This document shows positions 25,681-32,596 of a stretch of DNA of 64,000 nt, piece after piece. The notes beneath the pieces are model-generated. The model made no database searches. It was not told the DNA's origin and saw nothing but the letters and a program-made list of their open reading frames with translations. The stretch is from assembly GCF_014651135.1 (NCBI RefSeq), contig NZ_BMWH01000011.1, positions 91,079-155,078 of the forward strand, written 5' to 3'. The first letter of the stretch is position 1. Every line of letters starts with the position of its first letter. The position numbers were made by a program, and so were the translations under genes. This stretch comes from Streptomyces echinoruber. GTDB lineage: Bacteria > Actinomycetota > Actinomycetes > Streptomycetales > Streptomycetaceae.

Positions 25681-26714
25681 GCCGTGCTGCTGCGCACCAC
25701 CAGGCTGGTGGCCAGCTCCACCCGCGTGGCCACACCGGTGCGGGACTCCTGGCGCCCCAGCTCCAACACGAGCCGGGCCGCCGCCTCGGCCATCTCGGTC
25801 AGCGGCTGCCGTACGGTCGTCAGCGGCGGCCCCACCCAGCGGGCCACCGGCAGGTCGTCGAACCCGACCACGCTCAGGTCCTCCGGAATGCGCAGTCCCA
25901 GCTCGCGCGCCGCCTCGTACAGGCCCAGCGCCTGCAGGTCGTTCCCGGCGAACACGGCCGTCGGCCGGTCGTCGCGGCGCAGCAGCTCCAGGCCGAGCCG
26001 GTAGCCGGCCTCGTGGTGGAAGTCCCCCGCCACGATCAGCGACGGATCCACCGGCAGCCCCGCCGTCTCCAGCGCCGCCCGGTAGCCGTCCACGCGGGCG
26101 CGGCTGCACATCATCCGCGACGGCCCGCTGATGGAGCCGATCCGGCGGTGGCCGAGATCGACCAGGTGCCGGGTGGCGGCGAGCCCGCCCTGCCAGTTGG
26201 TGGCGCCGATCGACGGCACGTCCGTGCCCGGGTCGCCCGCCGGGTCCATCACCACGAACGGGATGGAACGGCTGGTCAGCAGCGCCCGCTGCGACTCGTC
26301 CAGCCCGGACAGCACCAGCACCACGCCGTGCGGGCGGCGGGCGGCGACCTGGTCGGCCCAGGTCCGACCCGGGGTGAGCCGTCCCGCGCTCTCGCTGAGC
26401 ACCACACTCAGTCCGGCCTCCCGGGCCACGTTCTCCACGCCCCGGATGACCTCCATCGCCCACGCGCTCTCCAGCTCGTGGAAGACCAGGTCGATCAGCG
26501 GCGACCGGGAGGCCTCCGCGCGCCGTCGCCGGTAGCCGTGCGACCGCAGCAGTTCCTCGACGCGGGTGCGGGTGGCCGGCGCGACATCGGCGCGGCCGTT
26601 GAGCACTTTCGAAACAGTCGGAGCCGACACGCCGGCCTCGCGGGCGATCTCGGCCAGCGTCGCGGTCTGGGTCGACCGCCGTGTCTGGGTGGCAGCGGAG
26701 TCCGGGGACGTCAT
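25665..26714 (-). CDS. LacI-family transcriptional regulator
   Basis: 349 residues. The N-terminal HTH is canonical (TLAEIAREAGVSAPTVSKVL, NGRADVAPATRTRVEELL) with the hinge at about residue 70. The sugar-binding domain follows (IDLVFHELESAWAMEVIRGV, FVVMDPAGDPG, ATRHLVDLGHRRIGSISGP, TAVFAGNDLQALGLYEAARE, VGFDDLPVARWVGPPLTTV). It resembles the group controlling beta-glycan or pentose use, but no sugar genes adjoin it, so the effector cannot be named. A possible autoregulatory site, CGAAACATTCG, lies about 80 bp upstream. Confidence 0.92.
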   Translation of the reverse strand: MTSPDSAATQTRRSTQTATLAEIAREAGVSAPTVSKVLNGRADVAPATRTRVEELLRSHGYRRRRAEASRSPLIDLVFHELESAWAMEVIRGVENVAREAGLSVVLSESAGRLTPGRTWADQVAARRPHGVVLVLSGLDESQRALLTSRSIPFVVMDPAGDPGTDVPSIGATNWQGGLAATRHLVDLGHRRIGSISGPSRMMCSRARVDGYRAALETAGLPVDPSLIVAGDFHHEAGYRLGLELLRRDDRPTAVFAGNDLQALGLYEAARELGLRIPEDLSVVGFDDLPVARWVGPPLTTVRQPLTEMAEAAARLVLELGRQESRTGVATRVELATSLVVRSSTAAPPV

Positions 26715-26794
26715 GGCGGCGATCGTATCTCCGCGGCGCCGCCTGACGTAGCCCTTGACACGGGCCGGATCACCGGAAGGTTCGGCTCCACAGG

Positions 26795-26805
26795 CGAAAC
26801 ATTCG
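26795..26805. promoter_or_regulatory. Candidate LacI-type operator
   Basis: CGAAACATTCG, with CGAA/TTCG arms around ACA, in the 91-bp spacer upstream of the LacI-family gene. The half-site resembles CGAAA-type operators of Streptomyces LacI regulators. Weak on its own. Confidence 0.3.
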
Positions 26806-27057
26806 TCACTCCACGGACTCGAACCGCCACCGGTGCACCGCCCGGGTGACCAACTCCTCGTCCGGGTCGGGCAGTTCGGGAAGGTCGGCGGCGTAGGCGG
26901 CGTCCCACCAGGTGATGACGAGGACCCGGTCCTGCGGGGCGCGGAAGGTCTCCCGGCGCAGCGGCTCGGGCGTGAGCCGCTGCGCCCGGACCCAGGCCAG
27001 CAGCTCCTCCCCCCGGCCGGCGGCGGCCCGCGCCTCCCACATCAGCGCGACCGTCAT
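26806..27057 (-). CDS. Small conserved protein, dimeric alpha/beta-barrel-like
   Basis: 83 residues: TVALMWEARAAAGRGEELLA, WVRAQRLTPEPLRRETFRAP, QDRVLVITWWDA, ELVTRAVHRWRFESVE. The strand-helix-strand layout and the VITWWD motif resemble small ABM-type (antibiotic biosynthesis monooxygenase-like) proteins of actinobacteria. No catalytic role can be assigned. Its ribosome site GGAGG is 4 nt from the ATG, and this start region is present in three tandem 26-bp copies running back into the end of tsaD. It follows tsaD on the same strand and is probably coupled to it. Confidence 0.75.
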   Translation of the reverse strand: MTVALMWEARAAAGRGEELLAWVRAQRLTPEPLRRETFRAPQDRVLVITWWDAAYAADLPELPDPDEELVTRAVHRWRFESVE

Positions 27058-27120
27058 CCGCCCTCCATCGGCGCGACCGTCATCCGCCCTCCCTCGGCGC
27101 GGCCGTCATCCGCCCTCTCC
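27055..27120. repeat. 26-bp triplication of a ribosome site and start codon
   Basis: On the minus strand, GGAGGGCGGATGACGG-type units place ATG at 27109, 27083 and 27057, exactly 26 bp apart. The first two ATGs open mini-ORFs of nine codons (MTAAPREGG and MTVAPMEGG) whose TGA overlaps the next ATG as ATGA. The tsaD stop codon overlaps the first ATG in the same way. The third ATG starts the 83-residue gene. Confidence 0.85.
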
Positions 27121-28167
27121 CGGCACGTGCGGCTCGGTCACCGGGAGGGAGGAGTCCGCCGACAGCTCCCAGTCGGACGCCGGGCGGCCCCGCGCGACCA
27201 TCTCCGCCCCCAGCGCGGCGACCATCGCGCCGTTGTCGGTGCACAGCTTGGGACGCGGGACCCGCAGCCGGATGCCGGCCGCCGCGCACCGCTCCTCGGC
27301 CAGCGCGCGCAGCCGGGAGTTGGCGGCGACCCCGCCGCCGATCATCAGGTGGTCGACGCCCTCGTCCTTGCACGCGCGCACGGCCTTGCGCGTCAGCACG
27401 TCCACGACGGCCTCCTGGAAGGAGGCGGCGACGTCCCGGACCGGGACCTCCTCGCCCGCCGCGCGTTTGGCCTCGATCCAGCGGGCGACGGCGGTCTTCA
27501 GGCCGGAGAAGGAGAAGTCGTACGCCGGGTCGCGCGGGCCGGTCAGGCCGCGCGGGAAGGCGATCGCGTCCGGGTCGCCCTCGCGCGCGTACCGGTCGAT
27601 GACGGGACCGCCGGGGAAGCCGAGGCCGAGCACGCGGGCGATCTTGTCGAAGGCCTCGCCGGCCGCGTCGTCGATGGTGGCGCCCATGGGGCGCACGTCG
27701 GAGGTGATGTCGCTGGACAGCAGCAGGGAGGAGTGGCCGCCGCTGACCAGCAGGGCCATGGTCGGCTCGGGCAGCGGGCCGTGTTCGAGCTGGTCGACGC
27801 AGATGTGGGAGGCGAGGTGGTTGACGCCGTAGAGGGGCTTGCCGAGGGCGTACGCGTACGTCTTGGCCGCCGAGACGCCGACCAGGAGGGCGCCGGCCAG
27901 GCCCGGGCCGGCCGTCACCGCGATGCCGTCGAGGTCCTTCGCGCTGACGCCCGCCTCCTTCAGCGCGCGTTCGATGGTCGGCACCATCGCCTCCAGGTGG
28001 GCGCGGGAGGCGACCTCCGGGACGACGCCGCCGAAGCGGGCGTGCTCGTCGACGCTGGAGGCGACGGCGTCGGCGAGCAGCGTGGTGCCCCGGACGATGC
28101 CGACGCCGGTCTCGTCGCAGGAGGTCTCGATGCCGAGGACGAGCGGTGCGTCCCGGTTCTCAGCCAT
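27106..28167 (-). CDS. tsaD: tRNA N6-adenosine threonylcarbamoyltransferase
   Basis: 353 residues. Transfers the threonylcarbamoyl group to A37 of ANN-decoding tRNAs, together with TsaB and TsaE, which are also in this window. Kae1/TsaD features: LGIETSCDETGVGIV at residues 12-26, GGVVPEVASRAHLEAMVP with the metal His, TAGPGLAGALLVG, LVSGGHSSLL, GLGFPGGPVIDR and GGGVAANSRLRAL. Its ATG lies inside the rimI 3' end (8-bp overlap), so translation of tsaB, rimI and tsaD is coupled. Confidence 0.97.
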   Translation of the reverse strand: MAENRDAPLVLGIETSCDETGVGIVRGTTLLADAVASSVDEHARFGGVVPEVASRAHLEAMVPTIERALKEAGVSAKDLDGIAVTAGPGLAGALLVGVSAAKTYAYALGKPLYGVNHLASHICVDQLEHGPLPEPTMALLVSGGHSSLLLSSDITSDVRPMGATIDDAAGEAFDKIARVLGLGFPGGPVIDRYAREGDPDAIAFPRGLTGPRDPAYDFSFSGLKTAVARWIEAKRAAGEEVPVRDVAASFQEAVVDVLTRKAVRACKDEGVDHLMIGGGVAANSRLRALAEERCAAAGIRLRVPRPKLCTDNGAMVAALGAEMVARGRPASDWELSADSSLPVTEPHVPGEGG

Positions 28168-28756
28168 GGGTCTCGGTTCCTTGTGCGTCGTTCGGGGAAG
28201 TCAGGGAAGCGGTCCCCGCGCCGGGGCCGCTCTCGGGTGCCGCGGTGAGGCCGCTCTCGGGTGCCGCGGCGAGGTCGCCGCCGGGTGCCGCGGTGCGGCG
28301 CATGACCAGGGCGTCGACGTTGCCGGGCTGGTAGTAGCCGCGCCGCAGGCCGATCGGTTCGAAGCCGAAGCGCTCGTACAGCTTCTGCGCGCGGACGTTG
28401 TCGACGCGGCACTCGAGCATCACCTCGGCGCACTCGAAGGCCGTCGCCGCGCGCAGCAGCTCGGTCAGCAGGCGCGAGCCGAGCCCGGTGCCCCAGTGGT
28501 CGCGGGCGACGGCGATGGTCTGCACGTCGCCCTGGTCCCCGGAGGCGGCCAGGCCGGCGTAGCCGACCAGCCTCCCGCCGCACTCGGCGACGGTGTAGTA
28601 CCGGGTGGCCGACGGGCCGCGGGCGTGCGCCAGCTCGGACCAGAACATGCCGCGCGACCAGGCGTCCTCGGGGAACAGGTCCTTCTCCAGCGCGATCACC
28701 GGCTCGATGTCCCACCAGCGCATCTCGCGCAGACGGGGGGTCTCGGCTGCTGTCAC
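28160..28756 (-). CDS. rimI: Ribosomal-protein-alanine N-acetyltransferase
   Basis: 198 residues, a GNAT fold. The acetyl-CoA loop reads VQTIAVARDHWGTGLGSRLL, and beta-strand 4/5 ECAEVMLECRVDNVRAQKLY with the catalytic Tyr in the YERFGFEPIGLRRGYY segment. RimI acetylates the N terminus of protein S18 in enterobacteria; the target in Streptomyces is assumed. The C-terminal about 45 residues are a Pro/Gly/Ala-rich extension (PESGLTAAPESGPGAGT) not seen in E. coli RimI. GTG start at 28756 overlaps the tsaB stop by 4 bp (GTGA). Confidence 0.93.
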   Translation of the reverse strand: MTAAETPRLREMRWWDIEPVIALEKDLFPEDAWSRGMFWSELAHARGPSATRYYTVAECGGRLVGYAGLAASGDQGDVQTIAVARDHWGTGLGSRLLTELLRAATAFECAEVMLECRVDNVRAQKLYERFGFEPIGLRRGYYQPGNVDALVMRRTAAPGGDLAAAPESGLTAAPESGPGAGTASLTSPNDAQGTETHG

Positions 28757-29406
28757 TTGGGGGTGACCACCTTGTAGTTCTTCGGCACCTGGGCGTCGGG
28801 GCGGCGCAGGTACAGCGGCCGGGGCGCGGGCAGCTCCTCGCCGCGGGCGAGCCGCTCGGCGGCGAGGCAGGCCAGGGCGGCGGCCGAGACGTGCTCGGGT
28901 TCGTGGACGTCGGGGAAGGTCTCGGGGTACAGCAGCGCGCCCGCGCCGACCGCCGGCAGTCCGGCGACCTGATCGGCGATGTCGCCGGGGCGGTCGACGG
29001 CCGGGTCGGTGAGCCGGGTGCGCGCGTCGGCGTACCGGGCCCAGTAGACCTCCTTGCGGCGGGCGTCCGTCGCCACGACGAACGGTCCGGGCAGGTCGGC
29101 GGCGTAGGCGAGCGCGTCGAGCGTGCACACGCCGTGCACGGGGACGCCGAGCGCCAGGCCGAGAGTCTGCGCGGTCATCAGTCCGACGCGCAGCCCGGTG
29201 TAGGGGCCGGGACCGATGCCGACGGCGAGGTCCGTGACGGCGTCGAGCTTCAGCCCCGCGTCCGCGAGGACCCGGTCGACGGCCGGCAGCAGCAGCTCAC
29301 CGTGCCGGCGCGCGTCCACCTGACTGGCCGAGGCGACGACTTCTCCGCCGTCGTGCAGAGCGACCGTGACGGCGGGAGTGGCGGTATCCAGAGCGAGCAA
29401 GAGCAC
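28753..29406 (-). CDS. tsaB: tRNA threonylcarbamoyladenosine biosynthesis protein TsaB
   Basis: 217 residues, an inactive TsaD paralogue that scaffolds the complex. ASKHA-type motif LLALDTATPAVTVALHDGG at the N terminus, then HGELLLPAVDRVLADAG and VGIGPGPYTGLRVGLMTAQT. The C-terminal region (EELPAPRPLYLRRPDAQVPK) is typical of actinobacterial TsaB. First gene of the tsaB-rimI-tsaD unit; upstream, 108 bp separate it from the divergent gene at 29515. Confidence 0.95.
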   Translation of the reverse strand: MLLLALDTATPAVTVALHDGGEVVASASQVDARRHGELLLPAVDRVLADAGLKLDAVTDLAVGIGPGPYTGLRVGLMTAQTLGLALGVPVHGVCTLDALAYAADLPGPFVVATDARRKEVYWARYADARTRLTDPAVDRPGDIADQVAGLPAVGAGALLYPETFPDVHEPEHVSAAALACLAAERLARGEELPAPRPLYLRRPDAQVPKNYKVVTPK

Positions 29407-29514
29407 GCAAACAGCCTACGGCTCCCACGCCCCGCGCACCGCCGCCCCGGGCGGACGGCCGGCGGCTGCTACCGTCACCGGGACGGCACCGCGACAGGCA
29501 GGGGTGAGCGACGG

Positions 29515-30078
29515 GTGGCAGGCAGCAGCTCGGGATGGGTGGCCGGGCTCACCGCGGCGGCCCTCGGAGCCGTCGGCTTCCTCGCCTGGCAGGCCAGGGG
29601 GAACGCGCCCACCGAGCTCACCGGCGGCAGGGCCGCCGCCCACGCGTCCGCGTCCCCGTCGCCGTCCGCCGCGGCCGTCCGCGAACCGGCGCGTTCCGCC
29701 GTGCCGCCCGACGGGTCCGGGACGGGTGCGCGCGTCGTGTACTCGGTGCACGACGCGCGGGTCTGGCTCGTCGACGCCGACGGCACGGTCCGCCGCAGCT
29801 TCCCGGTCACCCCGGGCACCGTCGACCCGCCCCCGGGCTCCTACTCCGTCACCTCCCGCTCCCGCGCGGTCACCGGCACCGACGGCACCGCCGTCGAGCA
29901 CGTGGTGCGCTTCACCAGCGTCGGCGGCGTGACGATCGGCTTCAGCGCCGCCGTCGACGGCGCCACCCCCACCGCCGACCCGGCCACCCCGGCGGGCGGC
30001 ATCCGCGAGACACGCGAGGACGGCTCGGTGATGTGGGACTTCGCGCTCATCGGGCGGAAGGTCGTCGTCGTCCGGTGA
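29515..30078 (+). CDS. Exported YkuD-like protein lacking the catalytic Cys
   Basis: 187 residues from GTG at 29515. An N-terminal membrane segment or signal (SGWVAGLTAAALGAVGFLAW) precedes a Ser/Pro/Ala-rich linker (ASASPSPSAAAVREP). The C-terminal about 115 residues follow the L,D-transpeptidase (YkuD) fold: ARVVYSVHDARVWLVDADGT, VRRSFPVTPGTVDPPPGSYS. Where active enzymes have HGCIR, this protein has AGGIR, so both the catalytic His and Cys are absent. The adjoining DGSVMWDFALIGRKVVVV matches the family's end. A wall-binding or regulatory pseudo-enzyme is the likeliest reading. The stop codon is inside a 28-bp tandem repeat. Confidence 0.75.
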   Translation: MAGSSSGWVAGLTAAALGAVGFLAWQARGNAPTELTGGRAAAHASASPSPSAAAVREPARSAVPPDGSGTGARVVYSVHDARVWLVDADGTVRRSFPVTPGTVDPPPGSYSVTSRSRAVTGTDGTAVEHVVRFTSVGGVTIGFSAAVDGATPTADPATPAGGIRETREDGSVMWDFALIGRKVVVVR

Positions 30079-30185
30079 CGGGCGGGAGCGGCGGGCGCTC
30101 CGGTGACGGGCGGGAGCGGCGGGCGCTCCGGTGACGGACAGGAGCGGCGGGCGCTCCGGTGACGGACAGGAGCGGCGGGCGCTCC
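30074..30185. repeat. 28-bp tandem repeat, four units
   Basis: Units start at 30074, 30102, 30130 and 30158 (GGTGACGGGCGGGAGCGGCG plus GGCGCTCC). Units 1 and 2 are identical to each other, and 3 and 4 likewise with GACAGG in place of GGCGGG. The stop codon of the YkuD-like gene is in unit 1. The following 100 bp (30186-30289) are GACGAAC/GGTGGGCGG-type simple sequence with no gene. Confidence 0.9.
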
Positions 30186-30289
30186 GGTGGCGGGACGGGG
30201 GACGGACGAGGTGGGCGGGACGAATGGGGTAGGCGGGACGAACGGGGTGGACAGGGGTGACGAGGTGGGCGGGTTCCGCCCGCTCGGGC

Positions 30290-30547
30290 TCAGGCCGCCT
30301 CGCGGTGCTTCCGCACGGTCCCGGCACTCCCGGTGTTCCCGGTGTTTCCGGTGTTCTCGCCGTTCCCGCCGTTCCCGCCGTTCCCGCCGCTCCCGAGGGT
30401 CCCGGCGGTCCGCTGCCGCGTGCCCGGGTCCGGCTCCCGCGGCGGCGTGGAGACCAGCCGTGCCGCGGCACAGGACGCCAGAAGGGCGTGCATGGTCACA
30501 CCGGGTGCCACGCGGGACTGTGCCGTGGTGTGTTCCGTGGCCGACAT
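30290..30547 (-). CDS. Small protein with Gly-Asn repeat tail, under a palindromic iron-box-like site
   Basis: 85 residues. The ATG at 30545-30547 has GAGGAGG 6 nt upstream, a strong site supporting a real gene. The N-terminal half (SATEHTTAQSRVAPGVTMHA, LLASCAAARLVSTPPREPDP) includes a short hydrophobic patch with a single Cys; the C-terminal half is low-complexity (GSGGNGGNGGNGENTGNTGN) before a basic VRKHREAA end. I do not recognise the family. The perfect palindrome 30 bp upstream suggests repression by a metal-dependent regulator. The 9-bp-like repeats coding for GGN/TGN probably arose by slippage. Confidence 0.6.
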   Translation of the reverse strand: MSATEHTTAQSRVAPGVTMHALLASCAAARLVSTPPREPDPGTRQRTAGTLGSGGNGGNGGNGENTGNTGNTGSAGTVRKHREAA

Positions 30548-30576
30548 GGACGCCTCCTCACCCCCCGGGGGCGGAC

Positions 30577-30598
30577 GTAGTTAGGTAAACCTAACTAC
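30577..30598. promoter_or_regulatory. Perfect palindrome resembling an iron box (DmdR/IdeR-type)
   Basis: GTAGTTAGGT-AA-ACCTAACTAC: two 10-bp arms in perfect inversion, 30 bp before the start codon of the 85-residue gene. The TTAGGT...ACCTAA core matches half-sites of the actinobacterial iron box (TTAGGTTAGSCTAACCTAA), although spacing and centre differ. It is strikingly AT-rich for this sequence. Confidence 0.65.
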
Positions 30599-30732
30599 GG
30601 ACTGGGCACCATGTGACCACGGCGGAGGCACCGGGCGCAACAGCGTGCCGACGCCGTGTCGGAAACCGTGCCGGAAACCCGGCCGCCGCCCGCACGCCCG
30701 TGCGGGCCCGCGCCGACGCGCGTGCGGCAGCC

Positions 30733-31338
30733 TCAGCCGGCCGTCCCGGCCGTCCCGGCCGCCCCGGCCGCCCCGGCCGCCCCGGACAGACCCGACAGGT
30801 CGGCCCCGGCCCAGCGCTCCCCGACCCCGGTGACGGTCACCCGCCGTACGTCGTCGCCGTCGCCGCCGTCGTCACCGTCGCCGCCGGCCGCGGTGCCGCC
30901 GGCCGTGTCACCCGTCGCCCGGTGGATGACGACGTGCAGCCGGTCCTCGGTGAGCTCCTCGACCTTGCCCTCGCCCCACTCCACGACGACCACGGACTCC
31001 GGCAGGGACACGTCCAGGTCGAGGTCCTCCATCTCCTCCAGGCCGCCGGAGAGGCGGTAGGCGTCGACGTGGACGAGCGGCGGGCCGTCGCCGAGGGACG
31101 GGTGCACGCGGGCGATCACGAACGTCGGCGAGGTGACCGCGCCGCGCACGCCGAGGCCCTCGCCGATCCCGCGGGTCAGGGTCGTCTTGCCCGCGCCGAG
31201 CTCCCCGGTGAGCATCACGAGGTCGCCCGCCCGCAGCAGCCCTGCGAGCCGGCGGCCCAGTTTCCGCATCTGCTCGGGGGAGGTGACGGTCAGCTCGGTC
31301 TCAGCCGCGCCGTGCGGTACTGCTGGTGCTGCTTCCAT
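30733..31338 (-). CDS. tsaE: tRNA threonylcarbamoyladenosine biosynthesis ATPase TsaE
   Basis: 201 residues from the ATG at 31338. P-loop GELGAGKTTLTRGIGEGLG, switch SPTFVIARVHP, and HVDAYRLSGGLEEMEDLDLD with LPESVVVVEWGE (Walker-B-like) define the family. TsaE drives ATP-dependent turnover of the TsaBD complex. Residues beyond about 155 are an unusual low-complexity tail (GGDGDDGGDGDD and Gly-Ala repeats) fed by GCCCCGGCC repeats in the DNA. The 5' end overlaps the alpha/beta hydrolase gene by 38 bp, indicating a shared transcript. Confidence 0.95.
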   Translation of the reverse strand: MEAAPAVPHGAAETELTVTSPEQMRKLGRRLAGLLRAGDLVMLTGELGAGKTTLTRGIGEGLGVRGAVTSPTFVIARVHPSLGDGPPLVHVDAYRLSGGLEEMEDLDLDVSLPESVVVVEWGEGKVEELTEDRLHVVIHRATGDTAGGTAAGGDGDDGGDGDDVRRVTVTGVGERWAGADLSGLSGAAGAAGAAGTAGTAG

Positions 31339-32557
31339 GGCCACCAACCGTAGCCCCTGCCGGGACCGCGCCCACGCGGACGAGCAGGTCGGCGAGCCGG
31401 TCGGTGACCACGTCCGGGTGCTCCAGCATCACCAGGTGCCCGGCGTCCGGGACGAGGACCAGCTCCGCCTCCGGCAGCAGGTCGGCGATGGCCTCGCTGT
31501 GCTCGCTCGGCGTGACCAGGTCGTCGATCCCGGCCAGGACCAGCACCGGGATGTCCCGGAAGTGGGCGAGGGCCCCGGTCTTGTCGTGGTCGTCGAAGGC
31601 CGGGTAGAACTCGGCGACCACGTCGATCGGCGTGCTCTCGATCATCCGCTCGGCGAAGCGGGCGACGGCCGGATCGACGTCCCTGGACGCGAACGAGTAC
31701 CGCTTGATGATCCCGGCGAACAGGTCGGCGGTGGCCCGGCGCCCCTTCTCCACCAGCTCCGCGCGCTGCCCCAGCGCCCTCAGCACGCCCGGCAGCACGC
31801 GCCGCACCATGGTGACCCCGGCCACCGGCAGCCCGAAGTTGACCTCGCCGAGCCGCCCGGACGACGTCCCGACCAGGGCGACGCCGACGACCCGCTCGCT
31901 GATCAGCTCCGGGTACTGGTCGGCCAGCGCCATCACGGTCATGCCGCCCATGGAGTGACCGACCAGCACGATCGGCCCCTCGGGCGCGGCGGCGTCGATG
32001 ACCGCCTTCAGGTCCCGCCCGAGCTGTTCGATGGTGAGCGGCACCCCGTCCTCGACCTGCGCCCTGCCCCGCGCCGAGCGGCCGTGGCTGCGCTGGTCCC
32101 AGTGCACGGTGCGCACCACGCCGCGCAGCGCGGCGCGCTGGAAGTGCCAGGAGTCCTGGTTGAGGCAGTAGCCGTGGCTGAAGACGACGGTGACCGGGGC
32201 GGGGTGCCTGCGCCCGAACAGGCGGCGCCGGCGGGGTGCGGGCACCATGTCCGGCCGCACGTCGTCGACCTCGTAGTACAGCTCGGTGCCGTCGTCGGCG
32301 CACGCCTTGCCGGGCGTGCCGCGCAGCGCGCCGTACGGCCCCGCCGAGTCCAGCGCGAGCCGGGCCTTGCGCCGTATGCCGCGGCCCACGGTGAACCGCT
32401 CCACGGCGACGCCGGCGGCCGCGCCCGCGGCGAGCACGCCTATCGCGGCACCCGCGATGCCGGTGGCCCGGCGCCAGCCGCCGGCCACCCCCGAGGCGGA
32501 GGCCGCGGCCGCCGCGGCGACGGCCTCCGCGACGGCCTCCGCGCTGCTCTCGCTCAC
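31301..32557 (-). CDS. Alpha/beta hydrolase
   Basis: 418 residues. An Ala-rich N-terminal segment with a hydrophobic stretch (GIAGAAIGVLAAGAAAGVAV, about residues 33-52) may anchor it to the membrane. The hydrolase core has VVFSHGYCLNQDSWHFQ (oxyanion HGY), the nucleophile elbow GHSMGG, the acid in LVLAGIDDLVTPSEH and the His in VPDAGHLVMLEHPD. Triad complete. Lies between alr and tsaE, as in other streptomycetes, and overlaps tsaE. Substrate not deducible; lipase/esterase or haloperoxidase-like annotations would be guesses. Confidence 0.9.
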   Translation of the reverse strand: MSESSAEAVAEAVAAAAAASASGVAGGWRRATGIAGAAIGVLAAGAAAGVAVERFTVGRGIRRKARLALDSAGPYGALRGTPGKACADDGTELYYEVDDVRPDMVPAPRRRRLFGRRHPAPVTVVFSHGYCLNQDSWHFQRAALRGVVRTVHWDQRSHGRSARGRAQVEDGVPLTIEQLGRDLKAVIDAAAPEGPIVLVGHSMGGMTVMALADQYPELISERVVGVALVGTSSGRLGEVNFGLPVAGVTMVRRVLPGVLRALGQRAELVEKGRRATADLFAGIIKRYSFASRDVDPAVARFAERMIESTPIDVVAEFYPAFDDHDKTGALAHFRDIPVLVLAGIDDLVTPSEHSEAIADLLPEAELVLVPDAGHLVMLEHPDVVTDRLADLLVRVGAVPAGATVGGHGSSTSSTARRG

Positions 32558-32596
32558 GTACCGCTCCTCTTGTGTGTCGCCGGGACCCCTGTGTGG

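Noticed and set aside
25665..26714. Naming the LacI regulator as a specific sugar repressor
   Set aside because: No sugar-use genes adjoin it and the operator candidate is too short to decide.
26795..26805. Treating CGAAACATTCG as a finding
   Set aside because: Only 4-bp perfect arms; such sites are expected by chance in a sequence of this size. Kept only as a low-confidence feature.
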